Shown one piece after another: positions 1 through 8,347 of a stretch of DNA of 64,000 bases. The position numbers and the translations under genes were made by a program. The stretch spans positions 5,828,001 to 5,892,000 of the forward strand of contig NZ_CP134398.1 of the NCBI RefSeq assembly GCF_002968335.2. Reading direction: 5' to 3'. This DNA comes from Mycobacterium sp. ITM-2016-00316. Lineage in GTDB: Bacteria; Actinomycetota; Actinomycetes; Mycobacteriales; Mycobacteriaceae. The first letter of the stretch is position 1; the number at the start of each line of letters is the position of its first letter. The notes beneath the pieces were generated by a model. It did no database searches, was not told the origin of the DNA, and saw nothing but the letters and a program-made list of their open reading frames with translations.

Positions 1-538
1 GGCCGGCGTGATGATGCACGGCATCAACATGCTCGGCACCGACAACACCGGCGAGTACCACAAGTCGCTGCGGCCCGAGGGCGCCCAGCGCATCGCCGAG
101 GCCGGCGGTACTCCGGCCTCGCCCTCGTTCGACACCCTGAACGTCGGCGACGAGTTGCCGGTGCACCACACCCGGCTGTCCCGCGGCGACCTGGTGAACT
201 ACGCCGGCGTGGCCGGCGACGCCAACCCGTTGCACTGGGACCTCAAGGTCGCCAATCTCGCCGGCCAGCCCGATGTGCTGGCCCACGGCATGCTCACCAT
301 GGGGCTGGGAGCCAGCTTCGGCACTTCCTGGACCGGCGACCCGGGTTCGGTGACCCGGTACGCGGTGCGGCTGTCACAGCCCGCGATCGTGCCCGTCGAC
401 GGCGGAGCGGATATCGAGTACAGCGGCCGCATCAAGTCGCTGGACCCCGAGACCCGCTCCGGCGTCGTGATCGTCGGCGCAAAGTCGCAGGGCCGAAAGA
501 TCTTCGGTCTGGCGACCCTGAACGTCCGCTTCAGCTGA
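1..538 (+). CDS. fused HadA/HadB-type (3R)-hydroxyacyl-ACP dehydratase, 3' part
   Basis: The reading frame is open at the left edge, so only the C-terminal 178 or so residues are present. The first third (AGVMMHGINMLG and on) looks like the tail of a HadA-type hot-dog domain. The rest is a complete HadB-like MaoC domain: a DLVNYAGVAGDANPLHWD block carries the conserved Asp and His of the catalytic hydratase motif, followed by LAHGMLTMG. In mycobacteria this family dehydrates 3-hydroxyacyl-ACP or -CoA intermediates in fatty or mycolic acid metabolism; two fused hot-dog halves form the active unit. The substrate cannot be read from this fragment. The ATG and GTG codons near the edge are internal Met/Val codons, not the start. 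Confidence 0.85.
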   Translation, partial: AGVMMHGINMLGTDNTGEYHKSLRPEGAQRIAEAGGTPASPSFDTLNVGDELPVHHTRLSRGDLVNYAGVAGDANPLHWDLKVANLAGQPDVLAHGMLTMGLGASFGTSWTGDPGSVTRYAVRLSQPAIVPVDGGADIEYSGRIKSLDPETRSGVVIVGAKSQGRKIFGLATLNVRFS

Positions 539-547
539 CCCGGGCTG

Positions 548-2129
548 TCACCACACCGACAGGGTCAGTGCACCGGCCGAGCTGTTCACGCCATCGGTGT
601 CGGTGGCGACGATCAGGATCGTCCGGGTTGTCCACCCGCCTTGGGTGGCGGTGAACGTGACGGCCTTCAGCGCGTCCTCGTACTGCTGCTTCGTCGCGAT
701 GCCCGACAGGGTCAGCGTCCTGGTCCCGGCGTCGTAGGTCGCCGTGATCGGGTTTCCGGACAGGCCGGCGAAAGTGAGGGTGTCCCCGGCCTTGCCGAAG
801 GTCGTGACACTCATGGTGACCTTCTGCATATGGCTGGAGTCCGCGTCGACGATGCTGACCGAGGCGACCGGCTTCATCGGGGAGTCACCGATGGTGTACG
901 ACCGGCCGCCGATCGGGGTCACCAGCGGCACGTACCGGGTCGGGGACGAAACGCCCAGTGTCACAAAGCCGGGGGCAATGTTCGCGATGCCGTGTTCGTC
1001 GGTCGCCGAGATCGAGAGCCCGCGCACGAGTGCCGCGCCCTGTGTCGCCGTGAACGTCACGGCCTTGAGCGCCTCCTCGTACTGAGCCAGCGTGCCGGCA
1101 CCGGTCAGCGTCAGAGTGAAGTCTGCTGCATTCCACGTCGCGGTTACCGGGTTACCCTCTGGCGCAACGTAGTTCAGAGTGTCGCCGCTCTGCGCGAACG
1201 TCACGATTCTGACGGTCAGCTTGGACAGCTTGCCCGAATCACCGTCGACGATATCGACGGCGGAGACGACGTTCGCCGGGTTGCCGCCGAGGGTGAACCC
1301 ACCTCCGGCGATCGGAGTGACCAGCGGCGGCAGTGTCGGCGCGGCGCCCACACCGACGGTGACGAACCCGGGAGCGATGTTGTCCACGCCGTCCTCATCG
1401 GTGGCAGAGATGGACAACCCACGCACCAGCAGCGCACCGCCGGTGGCCGAGAACGTCACCGCCTTGAGCGCTTCCTCGTACTGAGTCAGCGTCGCATCAC
1501 CGGACAAGGTCAGCGTGCGCTCGGCCGCATCCCACGTCCCGATGATCGGATTACCCTCCGGCGCAGCGTAGTTCAGCACGTCGCCGGACTGAGCCAGCGT
1601 CGCGATCTTCACCGTCAGCTTCGACAGCTTGTCCGAATCACCGTCGACGATATCGACGGCGGAGACGATCTTGGCCGGATTGCCACCGAGGGTGAACCCT
1701 CCACCCGCGATCGGGGTGACCAACGGCGGAAGCTTCGCGGCGGGCCAGACACCGACCGTGACAAACCCGGGTGCGATGTTGTCCACGTCATCTTCGTCGG
1801 TGGCCGAGATGCTGAGTCCGCGCACCAGCAACGCGCCCTGGGTCGCCGAGAACGTCACCGCCTTGATGGCTTCTTCATACTGCGCAAGCGTGGCCGAGCC
1901 GGACAGGGTGAGGGTCAGCGTCTCGGCATCCCAGGATCCGACGATCGGGCTGTCGACCGGAGCGTTGTAGGTCAGCACGTCGCCGACCTGGGCGAGGGTG
2001 GCCACCTTGATGACCACCCGCTTCAGCCCGATCGAGTCGCCGTCGACGATGTCGACCGTGGACACGATATGGGCCGGTTCTTTGCCGATCGTGTAGCCGC
2101 CACCGGCGATCGGGGTGACCAGCGGCGGT
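548..2129 (-). repeat. four tandem 399-bp coding repeats
   Basis: The anchor codons for Pro-Ile in the PLVTPI motif lie at + strand positions 911, 1310, 1709 and 2108, exactly 399 bases apart each time, so each unit is 133 codons. The middle two units are nearly identical in long stretches, for example around the Asp-rich motif near 1245-1275 and 1640-1675. The outer two have diverged and the last unit is cut short by the stop codon. The units sit inside the exported repeat protein gene, and the exact spacing implies whole-unit duplication without later indels. Confidence 0.85.
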
Positions 2130-3361
2130 GCCTGGTAGACGGGGTCAACCGTGACCGGGATGGTGACCGTCAGATTGTCGGCCTGGGCGATCCCGAGGAA
2201 GCGGGTGACGGTTTCGACCACCGTCTGAATCTGGCCGAGCACCCCGGGCAGATGTTCGGAGTCGTCATGCACGACGATCTTGAAGCTGTCCACGAGGGGC
2301 TGCCCGGTGACCAGTGCCCACGGGGTGTAGACGAACTTTCCGCTGATGAGATCCCGGTACACCCAACCCTTTTCGGGTTGGATGATCTCGTAGGTGAGGA
2401 CATCACCGTTGGGATCGGTGGCGTTGAGATCGATGTAGACCTGACCGAGGACGTTCTGCTCGTAGACGATCGGACCGGCGACGGGCGTCCTGTTGACGAA
2501 CGTGTGGCTGATCTGACGCGCGACCCACGCCATCATGGTGTTCACCAGCAGATCCAGCGGATTCGGCGTGGTCGCCGACTGGGTGCCCAGGGTGGCGCTG
2601 GCCGCGGTCATCTTCGGCGTCGCGGCGCCGACGGTCGGCTTGGTGTCCTCGATCGCCGGCGCCTGCGGCACCTCGATCGCCGGGGCCTCCGGCGGTGTCT
2701 GCTCGGTGTCGGTCAGCACCGGGGCCACGGACTCGGTGGTGAGTTCCGGCGCGGCCTGCACCACGGCGGTGACGGCCTTTTGGACTTCGAGAGGCTTGTC
2801 GAGCTGGATATGGGCCCGGGCCTTGCGCACCGGCGGCGCGGACGTCGTGGCCTCGGCCGGCGCATCTCCCACCACCGCCGGGTCATCGCCGGACTCCGGC
2901 GCCGTGGCCTCCAGATCGGGATCGGCGATCTCGGGATCTTCGTCGGTCGTGGTGGCGCTCGGCTTGGCCGCCGTCTTGGGCCCGCGCTTACGGTTGATGG
3001 CCGGGCGCTCGGAGGCGTCACCGGACGATGCCGACGGCGTGCGGGGGCCTGCCGGGGTGGACGAGTCCGACCCCGATGAGTCCGATGACGACTCATTGCT
3101 GGACGTCGTCCCGGTGTCGGCGTACGCGGGCGCTGCGGCGTTGGCGATCGCGAACCCGACGCCCAGCGATACCGCCAGCGCGCCCACCCGCCCGACGTTC
3201 AGTACGTGGTTCGCGGAATTCTTGCGTGCGTGGCGCACCGACCCGCTGGATCCCGACGGCGTCAGAAGATGCTTGGCCAGCCACCACTGCTCGTTGTCCC
3301 GGGGACCTCCGCTGCGTTCGACGCGATGACGGGCGGGGGCTGCACACATAGACTTCTCCAT
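548..3361 (-). CDS. exported repeat protein with four 133-residue tandem repeats
   Basis: Roughly 937 residues from the ATG chosen here; an in-frame start 78 bases further upstream is possible but adds a non-conserved tail. The N-terminus has a long positively charged stretch, then a signal-like hydrophobic segment (VGALAVSLGVGFAIANA) and a cleavage-like AYAD. A low-complexity Ser/Pro/Ala/Glu region follows to about residue 300, then a cadherin/Ig-like segment (NRTPVAGPIVYEQNVLGQV ... DPNGDVLTYEI), a type common in large mycobacterial envelope proteins. The C-terminal half is four tandem repeats, each opening with PLVTPI(A/G)G and carrying a VDIVDGDS-like Asp-rich motif. A surface or secreted structural or adhesive role is inferred; no catalytic motif is visible. 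Confidence 0.8.
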   Translation of the reverse strand: MEKSMCAAPARHRVERSGGPRDNEQWWLAKHLLTPSGSSGSVRHARKNSANHVLNVGRVGALAVSLGVGFAIANAAAPAYADTGTTSSNESSSDSSGSDSSTPAGPRTPSASSGDASERPAINRKRGPKTAAKPSATTTDEDPEIADPDLEATAPESGDDPAVVGDAPAEATTSAPPVRKARAHIQLDKPLEVQKAVTAVVQAAPELTTESVAPVLTDTEQTPPEAPAIEVPQAPAIEDTKPTVGAATPKMTAASATLGTQSATTPNPLDLLVNTMMAWVARQISHTFVNRTPVAGPIVYEQNVLGQVYIDLNATDPNGDVLTYEIIQPEKGWVYRDLISGKFVYTPWALVTGQPLVDSFKIVVHDDSEHLPGVLGQIQTVVETVTRFLGIAQADNLTVTIPVTVDPVYQAPPLVTPIAGGGYTIGKEPAHIVSTVDIVDGDSIGLKRVVIKVATLAQVGDVLTYNAPVDSPIVGSWDAETLTLTLSGSATLAQYEEAIKAVTFSATQGALLVRGLSISATDEDDVDNIAPGFVTVGVWPAAKLPPLVTPIAGGGFTLGGNPAKIVSAVDIVDGDSDKLSKLTVKIATLAQSGDVLNYAAPEGNPIIGTWDAAERTLTLSGDATLTQYEEALKAVTFSATGGALLVRGLSISATDEDGVDNIAPGFVTVGVGAAPTLPPLVTPIAGGGFTLGGNPANVVSAVDIVDGDSGKLSKLTVRIVTFAQSGDTLNYVAPEGNPVTATWNAADFTLTLTGAGTLAQYEEALKAVTFTATQGAALVRGLSISATDEHGIANIAPGFVTLGVSSPTRYVPLVTPIGGRSYTIGDSPMKPVASVSIVDADSSHMQKVTMSVTTFGKAGDTLTFAGLSGNPITATYDAGTRTLTLSGIATKQQYEDALKAVTFTATQGGWTTRTILIVATDTDGVNSSAGALTLSVW

Positions 3362-3806
3362 CGTTCTGTCCGTGCCCCCGGGTCCGTTCGCTTGCTCTGA
3401 CGTCGTTCGGCGTCGGACGAGCTCCCCCACGTCCACCACGGTTTCCCGCTGTTGCCACCGAGACTGTAAATGGAATTACGATCCGGGCGTAGCGTTATTG
3501 AGTCGTTTTATTGCGAACGCAATGACTGAGCTACCCCGCGGTGGGCGATATTGGCCATTCAGGCGGTTCATCTTTGCCTGCAGCAAATAGACATTTGCGT
3601 CAAATATGTGTGATGCCCGCGCCTCCCGCCGTGGACACGGGGCATCATGGGACAGGGCGCTCCCGGCGCGACCGCCTCAGCAGTCTGTGCACAAGCCGAG
3701 AATCTCCTGTTGGAATCTGGTTAGCTTTGCAGGTCAGGACTACCAACCCGGCGTCCTGCCACATGTCGGGCGTCTCCCCGACCATCGATCACAAAGGAGC
3801 CGATCA
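3362..3806. promoter_or_regulatory. 445-bp intergenic region between divergent genes
   Basis: This stretch separates the leftward repeat protein from the rightward haemophore gene and must hold both promoters. It contains a distinctly AT-richer patch, roughly 3465-3620, unlike the rest of the window. An AAAGGAG ribosome-binding site precedes the haemophore start. I could not identify a clear IdeR/Fur-type palindrome or a convincing -35/-10 pair, and I see no coding potential or RNA gene. Confidence 0.4.
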
Positions 3807-4184
3807 ATGTCGCTCAACGTCCGTCGCACGGTCGCCGGAATCCTAGGAGCCGGCGCGTTCACCGGTGCGACGCTGTTCGCCGCCATCCCCACCGCCTTCG
3901 CCGAGCCGGTGCCCCCGCCGAACTGCACCGCAGCCGACCTTGCCGGGGTGGCCTCTGGCGTCTCCGCATCGACCTCGGCCTACCTCTTCACCCACCCCGA
4001 GGTCAACAACTTCTTCACCAGCCTGCACGGCCTTCCGCACAACGAGATGGAGGCCAAGGTCAACGAGTACTTCGACGCCAACCCGCAGATCGGCGCGGAG
4101 CTCAAGGGCATCCGGAAGCCGCTGCAGGACGTCCGGATTCGGTGTGGCGACACCGACAGCGACGGCGACGTCGACATCCTCTGA
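3807..4184 (+). CDS. MHB-family haemophore (exported haem-binding protein)
   Basis: 125 residues. A Sec signal peptide (RRTVAGILGAGAFTGATLF ... AFA/EP) precedes a small mature helical domain. The mature part has one Cys near its start (NCTAADLAGVA) and one near its end (VRIRCGD), as in mycobacterial Rv0203-like haemophores where these form a disulphide. The LFTHPEVNNFFTSL and NEYFDANPQIGAELKGIR segments match the family. The protein would act in or outside the envelope to bind haem and pass it to uptake systems. The start is fixed by an AAAGGAG site nine bases upstream; longer in-frame extensions lack a ribosome-binding site. A small exported gene follows in the same direction. Confidence 0.85.
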   Translation: MSLNVRRTVAGILGAGAFTGATLFAAIPTAFAEPVPPPNCTAADLAGVASGVSASTSAYLFTHPEVNNFFTSLHGLPHNEMEAKVNEYFDANPQIGAELKGIRKPLQDVRIRCGDTDSDGDVDIL

Positions 4185-4238
4185 CCCACTGCGGTCATCA
4201 ACCTCTTCGCTTCACCCAATCCATTGAAAGGGACCCTT

Positions 4239-4493
4239 GTGATCAAGTCACGTTGGACCGCCGCCGCACTGCTCGCTGCCGCGGGCGCCGCCGGCGCAAT
4301 CATCGCCGCACCGATGGCGTCGGCCGAACCCACCAATTGCACCAACACCGGAAACATCGTGTCCGGCACCAGCAACGTCTGCGTGAGCCCGGGCAACGCC
4401 CAGATCACCAGCTCGCCGGGTCAGCTCGGTGAGTCCCAGTTCGGTATGTGGCCCTGGGGCTACGGCGGCTACGGCGGCATCGGCATCCTGTAG
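4239..4493 (+). CDS. small exported Gly/Tyr-tailed protein of unknown function
   Basis: 84 residues from a GTG start preceded by GAAAGGGA. The N-terminus is a signal peptide (WTAAALLAAAGAAGAIIAAP) with probable cleavage after ASA. The mature peptide is about 55 residues with two Cys close together (NCTNTGNIVSGTSNVC), likely a disulphide, and ends in a Gly/Tyr tail (GYGGYGGIGIL). It lies 54 bases after the haemophore gene and is probably co-transcribed, so a role alongside haem capture is possible but not shown. A strong hairpin follows. I do not recognise a named family. Confidence 0.65.
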   Translation: MIKSRWTAAALLAAAGAAGAIIAAPMASAEPTNCTNTGNIVSGTSNVCVSPGNAQITSSPGQLGESQFGMWPWGYGGYGGIGIL

Positions 4494-4519
4494 CCGGCCG
4501 ACAGGCTACGTCGAAACGA

Positions 4520-4550
4520 ATGAGGGCGCCCACACTGTGGGCGCCCTCAT
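4520..4550. terminator. bidirectional hairpin terminator
   Basis: A perfect 14-bp inverted repeat (ATGAGGGCGCCCAC and its complement) closes on a 3-base ACT loop. It lies between two convergent small-gene ends (the + strand exported gene and the - strand gene that ends at 4563), so it can stop transcription from both sides. There is no long T tract, as is common for mycobacterial terminators. Confidence 0.8.
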
Positions 4551-4562
4551 CATTTCGGTCGA

Positions 4563-4787
4563 TCAGTTCCGCACGGACGTATCCACGTGCGGCACGTACA
4601 CCCGCGGCACGAGCTGGTTGATCCAGGGGTAGTTGCTGTCATTGTTGTAGATGTCGTAGACACCGGAGCCGTTGCCCAGTGCGGTGATGCCCTGCAGGTC
4701 TACGCCGGCGTGTGCCGGTCCGGCAAAGCCGATCACCGCTGCCGAGAACGCTCCTGCGACCAGTCCTGCCAATGCGAAGTTCTTCAT
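4563..4787 (-). CDS. small exported protein of unknown function
   Basis: 74 residues. A clear Sec signal peptide (MKNFALAGLVAGAFSAAVIG ... AHA/GVDL) leaves a mature peptide of about 47 residues with several aromatic and Asn residues (YDIYNNDSNYPWINQLVP) and no Cys. It is convergent with the haemophore pair and shares the hairpin terminator. I do not recognise a family. The start has a plausible purine-rich site (GAGAGCG) just upstream. Confidence 0.6.
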   Translation of the reverse strand: MKNFALAGLVAGAFSAAVIGFAGPAHAGVDLQGITALGNGSGVYDIYNNDSNYPWINQLVPRVYVPHVDTSVRN

Positions 4788-4876
4788 CGCTCTCGCCTCT
4801 TACGTCTGTGAGCCTCTATCGGGGGCAATCGCCCGGCGACATCCGGTGTAACGGGCGCACTGGGAGTTTGATTCCT

Positions 4877-5305
4877 TCAGCCGTAGGTGGCATCGAGGAA
4901 ACGGCCGCGCACCTCGGGGCCCGGAATCGGGCAGGTGTCGTACTTGCCGCCGACCCGGTACCGGACGGCCGCGAATGCGGCGTACAACCGGTCCCGGATG
5001 AACGCCGGCATCACCCGTGCCGCCGTCGCAAGCCTCCAGAAACCGCCGAGATAATCGGCCACCTCCAGCAGCGCGGCAGACTCCGTGCTCACCATCTCCC
5101 CAGGGCCGCCGGCATTGCGCACGAAGACCACCGAATCCAGACCCGCCAGCCGCGGATGGCGGGCGATGACGTCACGCGCGAAATCGCTGTCCAGGGCGGC
5201 GAAGCGGAGGGTGCCCTGGCGGTCGAACCGCAGGATGGTGCGCACGGCGCCATTGCAGACTCCGCACACACCGTCGTAGAGCAATACCGGTGGGGTTGCA
5301 TCCAT
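4877..5305 (-). CDS. DCC-family thiol-disulphide oxidoreductase (DUF393)
   Basis: 142 residues, the usual length of the family. The defining DGVCGVCN motif begins at residue 11, right after a short beta strand (VLLYDG), and gives a CxxC redox pair in a thioredoxin-like fold. The segments RFAALDSDFARDVIARH and SVVFVRNAG also match DUF393 proteins. The cellular partner is unknown. It ends a leftward run with the TetR gene 16 bases upstream, so the two may be one transcript. Confidence 0.85.
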   Translation of the reverse strand: MDATPPVLLYDGVCGVCNGAVRTILRFDRQGTLRFAALDSDFARDVIARHPRLAGLDSVVFVRNAGGPGEMVSTESAALLEVADYLGGFWRLATAARVMPAFIRDRLYAAFAAVRYRVGGKYDTCPIPGPEVRGRFLDATYG

Positions 5306-5320
5306 GCCACGAGTATTCCC

Positions 5321-5905
5321 TCATCGACGCATCCTCACACCGTCGAGCAGGATCGCCGTCGTACTGTCCACCCAGGCTTCGGTCAGGCCGTCCGGCCCGC
5401 GGACCAGCATGGCCGCCAGCGCCGAGCCGATGACCAACTCGAGCAGAACACCGGCGTCGAACCCGGGTTTGAGGTGGCCTTGTGCGGTGGCCTCGGCCAG
5501 GTAGGCGTCCAGTCCGCTCCAGCCTCGCCCGGAGAACCGGTCGAGCAGGCGCTGGTTCAGCGACGGGTCCGATGCGGCCTCGCCGATCAGGCCGGGGACG
5601 GCAACCCGGGCCAGCGGCGAGGTGAGCAGCGCCGCGGTGCGCGCCACGATGGCGCGCAGATCCTCGTCCAGGCGTCCCGTGGCGGGAACGGTTGAGGTGT
5701 CCGCGTCACGGAAGACGGTCTCGTGTATCAGATGTGCCTTACTGGGCCAGCGCCGATAGACCGCGGGCCGCGACGTGCCTGCACGGTCGGCGATGGCGGC
5801 GACGGTCAGCTCCGCATAGCCGACCTCGAGCAACAACGCCGCGGCGCCGTCGAGGACCGCCGCATCGATGCGCGCGTCCCGTGGCCGTCCGTTTTCTGCC
5901 GTCAT
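5321..5905 (-). CDS. TetR-family regulator, divergent from the dikinase gene
   Basis: 194 residues from the ATG at MTAENGRPRDARID. The N-terminal helix-turn-helix is typical (YAELTVAAIADRAGTSRPAVYRRWPSKAHLI), and the C-terminal half resembles the TetR_C16-type ligand domain. A longer frame exists upstream but would run through the divergent gene. Only 27 bases separate this start from the rightward dikinase start, and a palindrome sits in that gap. The regulator therefore probably represses itself and the dikinase. The inducer is unknown. Confidence 0.88.
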   Translation of the reverse strand: MTAENGRPRDARIDAAVLDGAAALLLEVGYAELTVAAIADRAGTSRPAVYRRWPSKAHLIHETVFRDADTSTVPATGRLDEDLRAIVARTAALLTSPLARVAVPGLIGEAASDPSLNQRLLDRFSGRGWSGLDAYLAEATAQGHLKPGFDAGVLLELVIGSALAAMLVRGPDGLTEAWVDSTTAILLDGVRMRR

Positions 5906-5908
5906 ATA

Positions 5909-5924
5909 CGTGACACATGTAACG
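5909..5924. promoter_or_regulatory. probable TetR operator
   Basis: The 16-base sequence CGTGACACATGTAACG matches its own reverse complement at 12 of 16 positions and fills most of the 27-bp gap between the divergent TetR and dikinase starts. The position makes it the natural binding site for the TetR protein, controlling both directions. Confidence 0.5.
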
Positions 5925-5932
5925 TTACTGCG

Positions 5933-8347
5933 GTGTCTGATGCAATATCGACCGTCCTCGACCTCGGCGACGTGGTCGACGACAGCTTCGGCGGCAAAGC
6001 CCTGGGCCTGGCCGAGCTGATCCGGCTGGGCGTATCCGTGCCGACCGGTTTCGTGATCTCGCATGCGTCGAGCTCGGGGCTGAACGACGCAGTCATAGAA
6101 CGATTCTCACGTATGCAGGCGGCGGGCTCGACGCCGGTGGCGGTACGTTCCTCGGCTGCCGGCGAAGACGGAGCCGAGCAGTCCTTTGCCGGTCAGTACG
6201 ACACCGTGCTGGGCGTCGACTCCGTCGAGAGTCTTGCCGCGGCGATCGCCCGGTGCGTCGGATCGGTGTCCTCCGAGCGCGCATCGTCCTACACCGGTTC
6301 GCGTGCTCACATGCATCTGGTGGTCCAGCAGATGGTGGATGCCCGCGCAGCCGGCGTGGTGTTCACCGCCGACCCGACCTCGGGGCGGCGCGACCTGGTG
6401 GTGATCGACGCGGTCCGCGGGCTGGGCGAGGCCCTGGTCGACGGTTCCACCTCCTCGGACCACCACGTGTTGACCCACGCCGGAGTTCCGGTGACCGCCG
6501 AGGTCGGTGACCGGCCCGCGCTGTCCGCCGGCGAGATCGCCCGGATTCGCGAAGGAGCGCTGCTGGCGGCCGGGCGCTGGGGCCGTCCGCTGGATCTCGA
6601 GTGGGCCATCGATCAATCCGGTGAGCTGTGGTGGCTACAGGCCCGGCCCATCACCACCCTGCCGGGCGACCTGAACGAGATGGACACACCCGTCACCGGT
6701 CCCGCGCACGTCTACACCCGCTGCAATATCGGCGAGATGATGCCCGGTGCCTTCTGCCCGCTCACCGCGTCGGTCAGCGGGCATGCCATCGACTACGCCA
6801 TGCAGATGGTTCAGGTCGCGGGCGGGGTGCAGCAGCAGTACGAAGACCGCTGGCCGCAGGTCGGCTACTTCTACGGCCACATGTTCCTCAACATGACCGA
6901 GGGCACCGCGCTGAGCTCAGGAATCCTCGGCAACTCCCGCGAGCAGTTCTCCCTGTCGATCTGCGGTCGCGTGGTCGACGAACTGGAAGCAGGTCCGCCG
7001 AAACCGTTCGCGCGCAGGCTTATCAACACCATCCGGCTGAGTGCGTTCGCGTTGAGCGCGGGCCCGGCCATCAAACGCATGCCGGCCACGATCGCGCGTT
7101 TCCCGGTGTTCACCAGCCGCGATCCACGCGTCGTGCTGGCGCAGCTGGAGACCGGGGTCGAAATCTACCGCGACGTCACCCTCACCCACGTCCGGTCTTC
7201 GTCACGGTCCGCGGTCGCAGCGAATGTGTTGGAGAGCCATCTCATTCGGCAGGCCGTCAAGCGGGGGGACAGTGAAACCGAGGGCAGCGCCGAGGCGATC
7301 AGGATGATGACCGGCGCCGGCGTCGAGAGCGCGCGGATGGTCGAGGAACTGAACGCGGTGGTGCGGACGCTGCGCCGCGACCGGGCCGCCACCGAGAATT
7401 TCCTGGCTTCGTCGCCGGCCGATGCTGTTGCCGGTTTGTGCGCTGCCGGCAGTCCCAGCGGCGTCGCGCTGCGGCAGTTCCTCGACGCTCACGGCCACCG
7501 CGGCTACCGCGAGCTGTGCATGCGCGATCCATCCTGGGCCGACGATCCCGCGGGACTCGGCGCGATGATGCAGGTGATGCTGCGCGCACCGGCACAGGAC
7601 GAATCCGCCGCGGCCGGTGCCGCCCCGCCGCGGTCACGGGTGCTGCGCACGCTGGCTCGCCTCGCCCAGGGCGGAGCGCGTGGCCGGGAAGAGACCAAGT
7701 CGCGAATGGCGTTGGTGGCACACCTTCTCAAGCGCGGCTACCGGCACCTCGGCGAGGTGCTGCGCGACGCCGGGCGGCTACCGGACGCCGATCTGGTGTT
7801 CTTCTTCGATCGCCTTGAGCTGCCCGAGCTGGTGAACGGTGCCGATCCGTCCGGACTGGTGGCCCGCGCGGTGGTCCGCCGCGAGGCGCTGGCCGTCCAG
7901 GCCGCGCTGGAGTTCGATGACGTGTCGGTGGGCCGGCCGAGCCCGGTGGCGCGCACCGCGGCGGCCGCCTCCGACGGACAGATCGTGGGCAGGCCCGCCG
8001 GCCGCGGATCGGTGGAAGGTACCGTCCGCGTGGCGCGTTCCGTGGTGGAAGCGCGAGAGCTGCAGCCGGGCGAGATCCTGGTGGCGCCGGTCACCGATGT
8101 CGGGTGGACGCCGTATTTCGCCGTCATCTCCGCCCTGGTCACCGACATCGGAAGCTCGGTGTCACACGGCGCGGTGGTGGCCCGCGAGTACGGGTTACCT
8201 TGTGTCGTCAATACTCTGGTGGCCACCCGGGTGTTGCGCACCGGCGACCGGGTGCGGGTCGACGGCGATCGCGGGTTGGTCACCGTGCTGGATCAGCAGC
8301 CCTCTACTGTGGCCGCCGCGGACGACTCGATCACATCGGACACCTGA
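5933..8347 (+). CDS. rifampin-phosphotransferase-like PEP-utilising dikinase
   Basis: 804 residues from a GTG start. The N-terminal third is a PPDK-type ATP-grasp domain (KALGLAELIRLGVSVPTGFV; RSSAAGEDGAEQSFAGQYDT near residue 70; LEWAIDQSGELWWLQARPIT). A central helical region spans about 260-700. The C-terminus is the swivelling phosphohistidine domain with SHGAVVAREYGLP, giving catalytic His745. This ATP-grasp / binding domain / His-domain order and length resemble rifampin phosphotransferase (about 860 residues) more than PEP synthase, which has a C-terminal TIM barrel absent here. The small-molecule substrate is not proven; an unknown phosphotransfer is possible. The adjacent TetR gene suggests inducible expression. 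Its 3' end overlaps the convergent ligase gene by 55 bases. Confidence 0.75.
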   Translation: MSDAISTVLDLGDVVDDSFGGKALGLAELIRLGVSVPTGFVISHASSSGLNDAVIERFSRMQAAGSTPVAVRSSAAGEDGAEQSFAGQYDTVLGVDSVESLAAAIARCVGSVSSERASSYTGSRAHMHLVVQQMVDARAAGVVFTADPTSGRRDLVVIDAVRGLGEALVDGSTSSDHHVLTHAGVPVTAEVGDRPALSAGEIARIREGALLAAGRWGRPLDLEWAIDQSGELWWLQARPITTLPGDLNEMDTPVTGPAHVYTRCNIGEMMPGAFCPLTASVSGHAIDYAMQMVQVAGGVQQQYEDRWPQVGYFYGHMFLNMTEGTALSSGILGNSREQFSLSICGRVVDELEAGPPKPFARRLINTIRLSAFALSAGPAIKRMPATIARFPVFTSRDPRVVLAQLETGVEIYRDVTLTHVRSSSRSAVAANVLESHLIRQAVKRGDSETEGSAEAIRMMTGAGVESARMVEELNAVVRTLRRDRAATENFLASSPADAVAGLCAAGSPSGVALRQFLDAHGHRGYRELCMRDPSWADDPAGLGAMMQVMLRAPAQDESAAAGAAPPRSRVLRTLARLAQGGARGREETKSRMALVAHLLKRGYRHLGEVLRDAGRLPDADLVFFFDRLELPELVNGADPSGLVARAVVRREALAVQAALEFDDVSVGRPSPVARTAAAASDGQIVGRPAGRGSVEGTVRVARSVVEARELQPGEILVAPVTDVGWTPYFAVISALVTDIGSSVSHGAVVAREYGLPCVVNTLVATRVLRTGDRVRVDGDRGLVTVLDQQPSTVAAADDSITSDT

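Noticed and set aside
641-3079. An 812-codon open frame on the + strand, antisense to the repeat protein
   Set aside because: It mirrors the repeats and has Arg/Gly-rich, low-complexity composition with no family motif; the - strand frame has a signal peptide and ordered repeats.
3712-3735. Possible iron-box (IdeR) site before the haemophore
   Set aside because: The GGTTAGCTTTGCAGGTC stretch matches the consensus poorly and lacks dyad symmetry.
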